The position numbers and the translations under genes were made by a program. The notes beneath the pieces were generated by a model, which ran no database searches, had not been told where the DNA came from, and saw nothing but the letters and a program-made list of their open reading frames with translations. A stretch of 64,000 nt of DNA, taken from Candidatus Poribacteria bacterium (GTDB lineage Bacteria; Poribacteria; WGA-4E; B28-G17). Location of the stretch: contig JAGGXZ010000190.1 in NCBI GenBank assembly GCA_021162805.1, positions 1 through 64,000 on the forward strand, in the 5' to 3' direction. Shown piece by piece: positions 53,673-63,978 of this stretch; positions within the stretch are counted from its first letter, which is position 1; each line of letters starts with the position of its first letter.

Positions 53673-55958
53673 ATGAGGATCGAGGAAATCACCATGATAC
53701 TGTTTCTGCTCGTGGTGGTTCCAAAGATGGCTGTTTCCTCGCTTGATGAAGGGATCTGGCCGCTTCCGGAATGGTCCCGCGCCACACCGTCGGAGATGGG
53801 TCTGGATGAGTCTCTGCTGCGTCGAGCTCGGGATTATGCGCTGAGCGGCGGTGGTTCGGGACTCATTATCCGGCATGGCAGGGTGGTTATGGCTTGGGGC
53901 GATCCGAAGCGGCTCTACGACCTTAAATCCACCACGAAATCCATCGGTGTCACGGCCCTCGGCCTGGCCATCAAGGACGGCAAAATGCGCTTGGACGATA
54001 AGGCTATCAGATATCATCCAAGCTTGGGCGTGCCGCCCGAGAGCAACCGTAAAACCGGCTGGCTCAACGAGATCACCATCCTTCACCTTGCAACACAGAC
54101 GGCGGGTTTCGCCAAGCCCGGGGGATACACCGAGTTGCTTTTCGAGCCGGGGACGATGTGGCATTACAGCGACAGCGGCCCGAATTGGCTGGTGGAGTGC
54201 ATAACCCTTGTTTATCGATGTGACCTGAGGGACCTTCTCTTCGAGCGTGTGTTCACGCCGTTGGGCATCAAGCCGAGCGATCTGAAATGGCGTGAAAACG
54301 CCTACCGTCCACACACCATCAACGGCATCAAACGACGGGAGTTCGGTTCGGGCATCAGCGCTGATGTGGACGCGATGGCTCGTATCGGCTATCTCTATCT
54401 GCGCGAGGGACGGTGGAGCGGGAGACAGATCCTCCCGAAAGAGTTCGTAGATACCGTTCGCAGGCCCGTACCCGATTTGATCGGTCTGCCCGAATACGAT
54501 CCCGAAAAATACGGCAACGCCTCCGATCACTATGGTTTGCTCTGGTGGAACAACGGCGATGGCACATTACCCGGTGTTCCGCGCGATGCCTATTGGTCGT
54601 GGGGATTATACGACAGTTTGATAGTGGTTATCCCTTCCCTCGATATCGTGATTGCCAGGGCGGGGAGATCCTGGCAGCGCGGTTGGGACGGCCATTACGA
54701 TGTCCTCAAACCCTTCCTGCAACCGATTGTCGCTTCCGCTCGAAAGGAGCGATCAAAAGTTAGCATCGTCCCTTCATCGTTCGACTTCATTATCGCCGAT
54801 CCCAGACATCCTCAATGGCTCCGCCACAGGGACGGCCGTCCTTTTTTCATGTGCGGTCCTGGCGATCCGGAGGATTTCCTCTATCGTGGTCGGCTCAATC
54901 CCGATGGCACGCGTAACGGCGATCAGATGGAGCTTATCCATAAGTTGAAGGACACAGGCGCTAACTGCATCTATCTGATGGCCGTCCGCTCACATGGCGG
55001 CGATGGGGATCAAACGCAAAATCCCTTTATAGACCACGATCCGGCGAAGGGGATCAACCACAAGGTGCTCGATCAGTGGGAAACCTGGTTCACCGAAATG
55101 GACAGAAACGGCATCGTCATCTTCTTCATCTTCTATGATGACAGCGCTCGGATCTGGGACACAGGAGATGAGGTGGAGGAAGCTGAGCGTGAGTTCATCC
55201 ATACACTCGTCGATCGTTTCGAGCATCATAGAAACCTGATCTGGTGCGTGGCGGAAGAGTATCAGGAGGCATTCAGCCCGGAGCGAGTGAGACGCCTTGC
55301 CGCCGAGATCCGAGCTGCCGATGAGTATGACCATCCCATAGCCGTTCATAAGCTGCATGGGCTGGATTTCTCGGAGTTCGCCGATGATCCGAACATAGAT
55401 CAGTTCGCCATACAATACAACGTGAAGACGGCTGAAGCCCTACATCATGGGATCGTCACCGCCTGGAGGAATGCTGCCGGGCGGTACAACTTGAATATGG
55501 CGGAGGCGGCGAACTTCGGCACAGGCGCGGAACTGCGACGAAAGCTATGGGCCTGCGCTATGGGAGGCGCATATGTGATGGTCCTGAGGATGGATATCGC
55601 CCATACACCGCCGGACGATCTAAAGGCATGCGGACACCTGGCGCGTTTCTTCGAGTCCACCAACTTTTACGAGATGGCGCCTCACGATGAGCTGGGCTGC
55701 GGGGACACCGAATACGTGCTGGCCAAGCCCGGCGAGAGCTACATCGCTTATACCTCGAGAGGAAAGGTCGGGATCGGATTGAAGGGGATGACAGCCGGTA
55801 CTTACACGTTCCGATGGTTCGATCCCATAACGGGAAAGAGCGTCGTTCAGAGCGACGTCCAGGTTAAAGGGGGCGATCAAACCTGGCCTCGACCCTCAGG
55901 GATCGGATCTGAGGTGGCGGTCTACATCTACTGGGAGGTAAAATCGAAAGGCCAATAA
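53673..55958 (+). CDS. Beta-lactamase-fold serine hydrolase fused to a glycosidase-like barrel
   Basis: A 761-residue exported protein. After a signal peptide (about 1-22), residues 30-365 form a class-C beta-lactamase-type hydrolase with the nucleophile Ser86 in S-T-T-K and Tyr165 in Y-S-D. The usual KTG/HxG strand reads SWGLYDS. From about 375 onward the chain switches to a glycosidase-like TIM barrel of the DUF4038 type (QWLRHRDGRPFFMCGPGDPE, then LIWCVAEEYQEAF and LNMAEAANFG as candidate acid residues) and ends in a beta domain (about 690-755). Such serine hydrolases cleave esters or amides, so the fusion could deacylate and trim one glycan substrate; this is inference. GGAGG precedes the ATG. 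Confidence 0.82.
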   Translation: MRIEEITMILFLLVVVPKMAVSSLDEGIWPLPEWSRATPSEMGLDESLLRRARDYALSGGGSGLIIRHGRVVMAWGDPKRLYDLKSTTKSIGVTALGLAIKDGKMRLDDKAIRYHPSLGVPPESNRKTGWLNEITILHLATQTAGFAKPGGYTELLFEPGTMWHYSDSGPNWLVECITLVYRCDLRDLLFERVFTPLGIKPSDLKWRENAYRPHTINGIKRREFGSGISADVDAMARIGYLYLREGRWSGRQILPKEFVDTVRRPVPDLIGLPEYDPEKYGNASDHYGLLWWNNGDGTLPGVPRDAYWSWGLYDSLIVVIPSLDIVIARAGRSWQRGWDGHYDVLKPFLQPIVASARKERSKVSIVPSSFDFIIADPRHPQWLRHRDGRPFFMCGPGDPEDFLYRGRLNPDGTRNGDQMELIHKLKDTGANCIYLMAVRSHGGDGDQTQNPFIDHDPAKGINHKVLDQWETWFTEMDRNGIVIFFIFYDDSARIWDTGDEVEEAEREFIHTLVDRFEHHRNLIWCVAEEYQEAFSPERVRRLAAEIRAADEYDHPIAVHKLHGLDFSEFADDPNIDQFAIQYNVKTAEALHHGIVTAWRNAAGRYNLNMAEAANFGTGAELRRKLWACAMGGAYVMVLRMDIAHTPPDDLKACGHLARFFESTNFYEMAPHDELGCGDTEYVLAKPGESYIAYTSRGKVGIGLKGMTAGTYTFRWFDPITGKSVVQSDVQVKGGDQTWPRPSGIGSEVAVYIYWEVKSKGQ

Positions 55959-55986
55959 CCGCGAACAGGCCGGCGCCGGACACCGC

Positions 55987-57899
<1,913 letters not shown>

Positions 57900-60698
57900 C
57901 TATCCCTTTATAACTCCTAACGGCCTCATCCGGGCAACTCTCTTCGATATGCCTGCTCCATGTGCGGTGTTGACCACCTCATCGACGTCCTTATACGCGT
58001 CGGGCATCTCCTCAGCCAGCGTCTCCCTACCGGCCGAACGCACATATATGTCCTGCTCCTCCAGTTCCCTCTGGATGTTTCGGCCCCTGGCCGTTCTGAT
58101 AGCCTGTCTTCTGCTCAGGACCCTTCCGGCGCCATGGCAGGTTGTGCCGAATGCCTCCTTCATGGCGAGCTCAGTTCCAACCAACACGTATGAATGGGTG
58201 CCCATATCTCCTGGGATGATGACCGGCTGGCCGATGGATCTGTATCTCTCAGGGATATCAGGATGCCCGGGCGGGAAAGCTCGCGTAGCACCCTTTCGGT
58301 GAACGCATAGAGTAACCTTCTTCCCGTTAAGATCATGTTTTTCGATCTTGGCGATGTTATGGGCGACGTCGTAGACCAAATCCATCCCCAGCTGTGAATC
58401 GCTCATGGCGAAGAATTTCTGGAAGACCTGGCGCGTCCAATGCATCAGACACTGTCTGTTAGCCCAGGCGTAGTTGGCCGCGCAGGCCATTGCGGCGAGA
58501 TACCTCTGCCCTTCAGGGGAGTTTACAGGAGCACAAACGAGCTGTCTGTCGGGAATGGAGATGCCGTATTTTTGCGGAACCCTCGACCAGGCTTTGATCG
58601 TGTCGTCGCAGACCTGATGACCGAAGCCGCGCGAGCCCGTGTGGATCATGACGGTGATCATTCCTTCCTCTAATCCGAGGAGTTCAGCGGCATGCCTATC
58701 GTATATCTTCTCGACGAGCTGAACTTCAAGGAAGTGATTTCCGGAGCCGAGGGTGCCGAGTTGATTTCTGCCGCGCTGATACGCCCTTCGAGATGGGGCC
58801 GACGGATCGGCGAACTCCAGGCAGCCGTTCTCCTCCGTGTAGAGTAGGTCTTCCGGCCTACCATAGCCGTTATCAACGGCCCATCTGGCACCCTTTTTCA
58901 GGACGTTTCTCATCTCAGACTCAGATAGCCTGATACTTCCTGTTGAACCGACCCCAGTGGGTATTCTCTCAAAGAGAGCATTTACCAGATCTCTGATCCT
59001 GTCCCTAACATCATCATATGTGAGATTGGTCCTGAGCAATCTCACGCCACAGTTATGGACGACGACGCCATTGGCTATGAAATTATGAGCTTCGTGATAA
59101 ACTCCCACATCGTAGAATCTGTCGTAGTCCGGTTTAACGTGTTCGACTTTAACGATCCTGTCAGCAACGAAGCCACCCTCATAGCCGAGCTTATCCGCGA
59201 ACTCCTCAAAAGTCGGAAAGCTCTGAGCTATCCTATTAGCTTTTTTAACCGCCTCCTTACGGATTCCCCTAACCCGCTCCTTCCTTTTCAGGTATTCATA
59301 ACCTATAAGCCCTTTAACCTTCTTCTCGATAGCATATTCGTAGTTGATCAAACCCAAGAAGCGCTTTATATTTTCCTCTCCGACGATCGACAGCCTATAC
59401 GTAACTCCGCCTCTGAGCGATTTAACAGGGTATATTATGCTCTCCACCTCGAATTCCCTGAGGAGATCTACGATATCTCCGAGGAAGGCGAGCAGATTTC
59501 CCTCCAGATCAGCATGTTTGGATTGCGTGAGATTTATCGGCAGAGGAGTGTAGCTTTTGAATTCCGGGATGCTTCCGTTCGCCCCGAAAAATCCGGCCAG
59601 GAAGTTCCTCTTGACCCATCTCGGGGCCCTTATAATCCACCTTGGAACGTTATATACCTGTTCCGTCTTTTTTCCAACAGGCATTCCAAGCTTATGCATG
59701 AACAGAGCAAAAGCCCCTGAGGTGATCTTAATCCTTGCTGAGCCGCTTTCGCCTTCATAGGTTCTCCCCCACGCGGTCTCTGTATGAAGGTTTCTCCCTC
59801 TGGTGTAGATCTTAGACGGTTTGATGCCGAGCTTCCTCAGATCCTTTCTAATCTCCTCGAGCTCCTCTCCCTTTCCGTAAAAGCTCAGAATCAGGCGCTT
59901 ACCGCTTTCGAGATGTAAGCTCCCAGCCCCAAAGGCAAAGCCAAGAAGCCTCGCTATCGTTCCGATCCTCGGGTCACTCCCCCTAAGTGGAACAAGTCCT
60001 CTCTCCCTGTAATATCTCAGTATCTGTGTATCGTATCCATTGAAATCCTTCTCCGTCAGGATAAACTCAGGATCCTCCTCATACTCAAGGCCCTCAAACG
60101 GATAGACAAGAAGATAACCGCCTTCTTTAATTTCGCCGAGAGGCTTATATCCCTCGGGCGTAAGAACAGGATGGTCATCGCTTCCCTCAACGATCCTGTT
60201 GTTCTCGGTGGTTATCCTGATAGCGATTTCGTGTGATTCAACTTTCCTTTCCGCAACGAGTGATATCCTTGAGGAATCATTATGCCCTTCCTCGATATCA
60301 TAAACCTTGAGTTCCTGGAGCTTGAACCTCTCAGGAAGATCCTCCACCTTCACCCAGTAGCCATGTTCGGTTAAAACCCTGGAATCAGGAGCGAGACAGT
60401 TGACATCATATCCGACACCGCCCGGGCTGATAATCCCTCCTTCCTCGGGATCGGTCGCCGCGACGCCACCTATTGGAAATCCATATCCCCAGTGTATATC
60501 CGGCATGGCAAGTGAGTATTTGACGATTCCGGGCAAGGTCGCGACGTTGGCGAGCTGAAGGAGGCTGTTATCGTTCTGAATATCTTTATAAAGCCTCTCG
60601 CTTGCGTAAAAGATCCCATCAACTCTCATCCCCGGCACGCTCCCTTTTGGGATGCGCCATTTATAGTTGGAGAGCTTCTCGACCTTGATCTTCGCCAT
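57900..60698 (-). CDS. rtcB: RNA ligase RtcB precursor carrying an intein
   Basis: A 932-residue precursor. Residues 1-100 and 550-932 join into a normal 483-residue RtcB, the Mn/GTP-dependent ligase that seals 2',3'-cyclic phosphate to 5'-OH RNA ends in tRNA splicing or repair. Markers are YGFPIGGVAA, GVGYDVN then CGVRLL, GTLGSGNHFLEV, HTGSRGFGHQ and TCHGAGRVLSRR (guanylate-accepting His region). The intein interrupts it exactly before the metal-binding Cys, so the ligase is inactive until splicing. Insertion at this Cys is also known in archaeal RtcB such as that of Pyrococcus horikoshii. Two tRNA genes and a terminator stand directly upstream, serS directly downstream. Confidence 0.96.
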   Translation of the reverse strand: MAKIKVEKLSNYKWRIPKGSVPGMRVDGIFYASERLYKDIQNDNSLLQLANVATLPGIVKYSLAMPDIHWGYGFPIGGVAATDPEEGGIISPGGVGYDVNCLAPDSRVLTEHGYWVKVEDLPERFKLQELKVYDIEEGHNDSSRISLVAERKVESHEIAIRITTENNRIVEGSDDHPVLTPEGYKPLGEIKEGGYLLVYPFEGLEYEEDPEFILTEKDFNGYDTQILRYYRERGLVPLRGSDPRIGTIARLLGFAFGAGSLHLESGKRLILSFYGKGEELEEIRKDLRKLGIKPSKIYTRGRNLHTETAWGRTYEGESGSARIKITSGAFALFMHKLGMPVGKKTEQVYNVPRWIIRAPRWVKRNFLAGFFGANGSIPEFKSYTPLPINLTQSKHADLEGNLLAFLGDIVDLLREFEVESIIYPVKSLRGGVTYRLSIVGEENIKRFLGLINYEYAIEKKVKGLIGYEYLKRKERVRGIRKEAVKKANRIAQSFPTFEEFADKLGYEGGFVADRIVKVEHVKPDYDRFYDVGVYHEAHNFIANGVVVHNCGVRLLRTNLTYDDVRDRIRDLVNALFERIPTGVGSTGSIRLSESEMRNVLKKGARWAVDNGYGRPEDLLYTEENGCLEFADPSAPSRRAYQRGRNQLGTLGSGNHFLEVQLVEKIYDRHAAELLGLEEGMITVMIHTGSRGFGHQVCDDTIKAWSRVPQKYGISIPDRQLVCAPVNSPEGQRYLAAMACAANYAWANRQCLMHWTRQVFQKFFAMSDSQLGMDLVYDVAHNIAKIEKHDLNGKKVTLCVHRKGATRAFPPGHPDIPERYRSIGQPVIIPGDMGTHSYVLVGTELAMKEAFGTTCHGAGRVLSRRQAIRTARGRNIQRELEEQDIYVRSAGRETLAEEMPDAYKDVDEVVNTAHGAGISKRVARMRPLGVIKG
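59052..60398 (-). mobile_element. 449-residue intein in RtcB with degenerate LAGLIDADG motifs
   Basis: The intein spans residues 101-549 of the precursor. It starts at Cys101 (CLAPDSRVL), has a block-B SDDHPVL His, and ends VVVHN549 before Cys550, so all splicing residues are present. A LAGLIDADG-type homing domain occupies the middle: LLGFAFGAGS near 251-260 and FLAGFFGANGS near 366-376. In both, the acidic residue needed for DNA cutting is lost (Ala and Asn in the Asp position), so the nuclease is probably dead while splicing is kept. Base composition appears somewhat more AT-rich than the flanking RtcB halves. Confidence 0.95.
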
Positions 60699-60725
60699 AT
60701 CGACACGCCCCCTGCTGCGGATATG

Positions 60726-60760
60726 AAAAAACCACAGGCCGCATCGGAAACGACCTGTGG
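60726..60760 (-). terminator. Rho-independent terminator of the tRNA pair
   Basis: On the minus strand CCACAGG (60760-60754) pairs with CCTGTGG (60738-60732), followed directly by six T. It ends the tRNA-Val/tRNA-Asp transcript 14 bases after tRNA-Asp and 28 bases before the rtcB ATG. Confidence 0.85.
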
Positions 60761-60773
60761 CGTAAAAGGAAAC

Positions 60774-60852
60774 TGGCGGGCTCGACGGGATTTGAACCCG
60801 CGATCTTCGGCTCGACAGGCCGACGTGTTAGGCCAGGCTACACCACGAGCCC
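60774..60852 (-). tRNA. tRNA-Asp (GTC)
   Basis: A complete cloverleaf: GGGCTCG acceptor at 60852-60846, anticodon loop CTGTCGA with anticodon GTC on a five-pair TCGGC stem, the T-arm GTTCAAATC, and an encoded CCA at 60776-60774. Confidence 0.96.
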
Positions 60853-60862
60853 ACGATAAATA

Positions 60863-60939
60863 TGGTAGGCGGGACAGGACTTGAACCTATGACCTACGGC
60901 TTGTAAGGCCGTCGCTCTAGCCACCTGAGCTACCCGCCC
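60863..60939 (-). tRNA. tRNA-Val (TAC)
   Basis: A complete cloverleaf: GGGCGGG acceptor at 60939-60933, anticodon loop CTTACAA with anticodon TAC on an ACGGC stem, T-arm GTTCAAGTC, and an encoded CCA at 60865-60863. It is the first of the two-tRNA transcript, ten bases before tRNA-Asp. Confidence 0.96.
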
Positions 60940-60954
60940 ACCTAAGGCATATCT

Positions 60955-60983
60955 AGTATACAGTTAATCTAAAATTTTGTCAA
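60955..60983 (-). promoter_or_regulatory. Strong promoter of the tRNA pair
   Basis: Minus-strand TTGACA (60983-60978), a 17-base spacer and TATACT (60960-60955). Transcription would begin about eight bases before tRNA-Val. Confidence 0.8.
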
Positions 60984-61084
60984 GCCGAAACTTCCTCAAA
61001 GTCCAAGTGTTCACCGCACCTCCGATGGTTTAAAGGGCTGTTCTGCGATGGTAAGAGCCAATGATATATGTGACGTGATCGAGG

Positions 61085-61443
61085 TTAACGCCGAGCGGGT
61101 TGATGCTGACCGCATTTGTGGGCGATGGCATAAACGATGCCCCGTGATCGCAAGAGCAGACGTGGGGATCGCCATGGGAGGTATGGGCAGAGAGGCGGCC
61201 ATTGAGGTGGCCGATGTGGTGATAGCCACGGACGAACCATCGAAGCTGGTGGAGGGCATCGAGGTAGCTCGGAAGACCAGGCGGATCGTGTGGCAGAACG
61301 TGATATTCTCCATCTCGGTCAAGGCGGTCTTTCTGGGACTGGGGTTTATGGGCATGGCGACAATGTGGGAGGCGATCTTCGCCGATGTGGGGGTGGCGAT
61401 CCTAGCTATATTTAACTCATTAAGGGCGATGTTCAGAACGTAG
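61085..61443 (+). pseudogene. Remnant of a heavy-metal P-type ATPase, frameshifted
   Basis: The ATP-hinge motif LTAFVGDGINDAP (61106-61144) is read in one frame and stops at TGA 61145-61147. The continuing family sequence VIARADVGIAMGGMG, then EAAIEVADVVIA and the final two spans, lies in the next frame from GTG 61144 to TAG 61441-61443. A single base is missing in a run of C at 61140-61143. Everything before about 61085 (cytoplasmic domain, ion site, phospho-Asp) is absent. It is the dead tail of a P1B-type metal pump. It overlaps the end of the convergent transglutaminase-like gene by 24 bases. Confidence 0.85.
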
Positions 61444-62067
61444 AGGAGAGGCTATCAATTCCTCTATGTATCGATTCGCCCTCCTCAGCAGCTCATCGTT
61501 GAGAAATCTGGGGGGTATCTCCAGATATCGGTCTATGTTCGGAGATATCCCCAGGTCCTCGACAACGAAGGATCTATCGATCTCGTAGTCGAAGCTTCCA
61601 TCCCAATCAACGTACCTCCAACCTGGGTAATCCCTGTATGCTGCCTCAAACAGCTTCCAATCCACGGTTGAATCCGCCGATATCCATCTCCCATCAAGCC
61701 ACACGGCACAGAAGACGTGTGTGGTGATCGGCCGTGTAAGATCGAAGATCTCCGGTTCAGTTATAGGTCTGAGCACCTCCTTTTTGATCCTGAGCACGTG
61801 ATATCCCGCGGGTATACCTAAATGCCGCAGGAGAGCGATCTGGAGGTTGGCCTTGTTCGCGCACATGCCATATCGTTTCTGAGCCGTTTGTGAGGCCTTG
61901 ACGGCCCAGTAATCGAACCTATAGCATATCTCATCCCGCACCCAGTTGAAGACCGCCACCGCTCTTCCTCGATCATCTTTGATTTCCGTGAACAGCTCAT
62001 CCGCGAGACGCCGAATGCATGGATGGCGATAGTCGCAGAATTTCGTTTCGGAGAGATAGGTTATCAC
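61420..62067 (-). CDS. Transglutaminase-like cysteine protease-fold protein
   Basis: A 215-residue protein of the transglutaminase-like superfamily. Cys in RYGMCANKANLQIALLRH, His in ITTHVFCAVWLDGRW and Asp in ISADSTVDWK give a complete catalytic triad. It likely hydrolyses peptide or amide bonds; substrate unknown. No signal peptide. The GTG at 62067 overlaps the epimerase stop (GTGA) with GGGGAAAAT upstream, while in-frame codons further up lie inside the epimerase gene. Confidence 0.82.
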   Translation of the reverse strand: MITYLSETKFCDYRHPCIRRLADELFTEIKDDRGRAVAVFNWVRDEICYRFDYWAVKASQTAQKRYGMCANKANLQIALLRHLGIPAGYHVLRIKKEVLRPITEPEIFDLTRPITTHVFCAVWLDGRWISADSTVDWKLFEAAYRDYPGWRYVDWDGSFDYEIDRSFVVEDLGISPNIDRYLEIPPRFLNDELLRRANRYIEELIASPLRSEHRP

Positions 62068-62912
62068 ATTTTCCCCGCCATCCCTCTGAGGAAGCTCAGT
62101 CCCTCTTCGGCGAAGACCTCGGCGCTGGGATTGATATCCCTCCATATTGCAGCCGCCTTGGCTATCTCTTCGATCCCCGGCACAAAGGATTCCAGCACGA
62201 TATATCGGTCATATCCTATCTCGGCCAGCGCCTTGAAGATGCCGTCCCAATCCACATGGCCCGTTCCGGGAACACCTCTATCGTTTTCGCTGCAATGTAA
62301 ATGCGCCAGCAGCTCCCCCGCCTGACGAATCGCCCCCGGCGGGTCTTTCTCCTCTATGTTCATGTGGAAGGTGTCAAGCAGTATCCTGGCGTTGGGGTGA
62401 TCTATCTCCCTGACAAGCTTTATCATGTCGGAGGCGGTGTTTATGAAGTAGGTCTCGAACCGATTGAGCGGCTCCAGAGCCAGTATGACCCCTTTAGGAG
62501 CGGCGTATTCGGCTATCTCCCTCAGCCCTTCAACCGCCCGTCTCCACTCCTCCTGAGTTCTCCCCCTGCCGACGAGCTTGCCCACCACGCTATACATCGG
62601 CCCAACCAGCAGATCTCCCCCCAGATCTGAAAGTATATCCACGCACCTCTTCAGATACTCCGCGGCATTTCGTCTCTCATCCGGATCGTCGCTGATCATA
62701 TCCCGTCCCGGAGCCATGATGACGCATCCGAGTATATCGAGTCCGCTTTCCCGAAGCGCCCTGCCGGTGGCCTTGATATCGACGGTGTCGGGGTCGAATA
62801 TAGGTATCTCCACGGCATCGAAGCCCATATCCCCGACCATCGGTATGAGCTCGACCGATTCCGAGTCGAACTTATCCGTCCATAAAAGCAGATCTATGCC
62901 GAATTTGACCAT
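62064..62912 (-). CDS. Sugar epimerase/isomerase, tagatose-3-epimerase-like
   Basis: A 282-residue TIM barrel of the AP-endonuclease-2/sugar-phosphate isomerase family. Metal ligands fit Glu in ALEPLNRFET (near 145), Asp in LLDTFHMNIEE (near 178), His in LAHLHCSEN (near 204) and Glu in IVLESFVPG (near 240), the set found in D-tagatose 3-epimerase relatives. It interconverts keto sugars by moving hydrogen at C3. GGGGAGG precedes the ATG at 62912. It forms an operon with the MBL and transglutaminase-like genes. Confidence 0.87.
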   Translation of the reverse strand: MVKFGIDLLLWTDKFDSESVELIPMVGDMGFDAVEIPIFDPDTVDIKATGRALRESGLDILGCVIMAPGRDMISDDPDERRNAAEYLKRCVDILSDLGGDLLVGPMYSVVGKLVGRGRTQEEWRRAVEGLREIAEYAAPKGVILALEPLNRFETYFINTASDMIKLVREIDHPNARILLDTFHMNIEEKDPPGAIRQAGELLAHLHCSENDRGVPGTGHVDWDGIFKALAEIGYDRYIVLESFVPGIEEIAKAAAIWRDINPSAEVFAEEGLSFLRGMAGKM

Positions 62913-62928
62913 TGTTAACCTCCCCTTT

Positions 62929-63696
62929 TTATATCTCCACCACCATCCCGTCATATGCCAACTCCACGCCCTCGGGGAGCATGGCGTTGGTGGTATGGTG
63001 ATCGACGTCGTGGGTCATATGTACGAAAAGGGTCCTCTCAGGCTTTAACCTTTTGACGACCTCAAGGGCTTGAGAGATGCTGAAATGGGTGGGATGCGGC
63101 CTGAACCTAAGCGCATCCAGGATCAGCAGCTTCAGCCCTTTCATCCTCCCGGCCGTCTCCTTCGGAATGGCGCTACAGTCCGTGGCATACGCCACATCCC
63201 TGAACCTGTATCCGAGAATCTCCATCCTTCCGTGTAGAAGCTTAAGGGGGATTATCCTGAGCCCGAAGAGCTCAAACTCCCCTCTGATCACATGGGTCTC
63301 TATCCTCGGTATCCCACCGCCTATATTCTCGCCCCTGACGGCGTAATCGAAGACCCTCTCGATTCGGCGGATGGTCTCCTCGTTTCCGTAGCACGGTATC
63401 CTCATCCCTTGTATGTCCGAGAACCGCCTGAGATCATCCAAACCGTGGAGGTGATCGGCGTGGTGATGGGTGAAGAGCACGGCGTCCACCCGTCTGACGT
63501 TACACCTTATGGCCTGTATCCTCAGCTCGGGGGTGGTATCGACCAGGATGTTCCTGCCGTTATATGAGACGAGGATCGAGGTTCGAGTTCTCTTGTTTCT
63601 CTCATCGTTGGATCTACATACAGGGCAATCACAGGCGATCATCGGCACGCCGTGGGAGGTTCCCGTTCCCAAGAAGGTTATCTTCAGCTTTCCCAT
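62929..63696 (-). CDS. PhnP-like metallo-beta-lactamase-fold phosphodiesterase
   Basis: A 255-residue hydrolase. FLGTGTSHGVPMIACDCPVC carries a Cys pair as in PhnP (zinc site), FTHHHADHLHGLDDLRR is the HxHxDH metal motif and VAYATDCSAIP plus FVHMTHDVDHHT give the remaining ligands. Family members cleave cyclic ribose phosphates or similar esters. It follows the MoaD-like gene by six bases and precedes the epimerase by 16. Confidence 0.88.
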   Translation of the reverse strand: MGKLKITFLGTGTSHGVPMIACDCPVCRSNDERNKRTRTSILVSYNGRNILVDTTPELRIQAIRCNVRRVDAVLFTHHHADHLHGLDDLRRFSDIQGMRIPCYGNEETIRRIERVFDYAVRGENIGGGIPRIETHVIRGEFELFGLRIIPLKLLHGRMEILGYRFRDVAYATDCSAIPKETAGRMKGLKLLILDALRFRPHPTHFSISQALEVVKRLKPERTLFVHMTHDVDHHTTNAMLPEGVELAYDGMVVEI

Positions 63697-63702
63697 CCGA
63701 CT

Positions 63703-63978
63703 TTATCCTCCGGCGAGCGCGGGAAGTATCGAGATGGAATCACCCGATTTCAGCGCTGTGCTCAGCCCTCCCTTCTCTCTGATATCCCTGCCGTTATGGT
63801 ATATGTTAATATACCCCTTGAGCTCTCCCCTTTCGTCGAGCAATCTATCGCGGAATCCGGGAAATAACTCCTCCAGCCTTTCGATCACCTCCCTGAGAGT
63901 ATGGGCTTCAACCTGAAGGGTACGCCTTCCTTGAGTTAATCTGCGCAAGGAGGTTGGAATGTGCACCTCGACGGGCAT
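63703..63978 (-). CDS. MoaD/ThiS-type sulfur-carrier protein
   Basis: A 91-residue ubiquitin-like protein ending in the diglycine (LPALAGG) that an E1-like enzyme adenylates and thiocarboxylates. Such carriers supply sulfur for molybdopterin, thiamine or other products. The ATG at 63978 follows AGGAGG by seven bases; a codon two residues earlier is in frame. No moaE, thiG or activating enzyme is visible up to the right edge, so its pathway is unknown. Confidence 0.87.
   Translation of the reverse strand: MPVEVHIPTSLRRLTQGRRTLQVEAHTLREVIERLEELFPGFRDRLLDERGELKGYINIYHNGRDIREKGGLSTALKSGDSISILPALAGG

Noticed and set aside
59052-60398. A separate gene inserted in rtcB
   Set aside because: The frame is continuous with both RtcB halves and carries intein ends, so it is part of one precursor protein.
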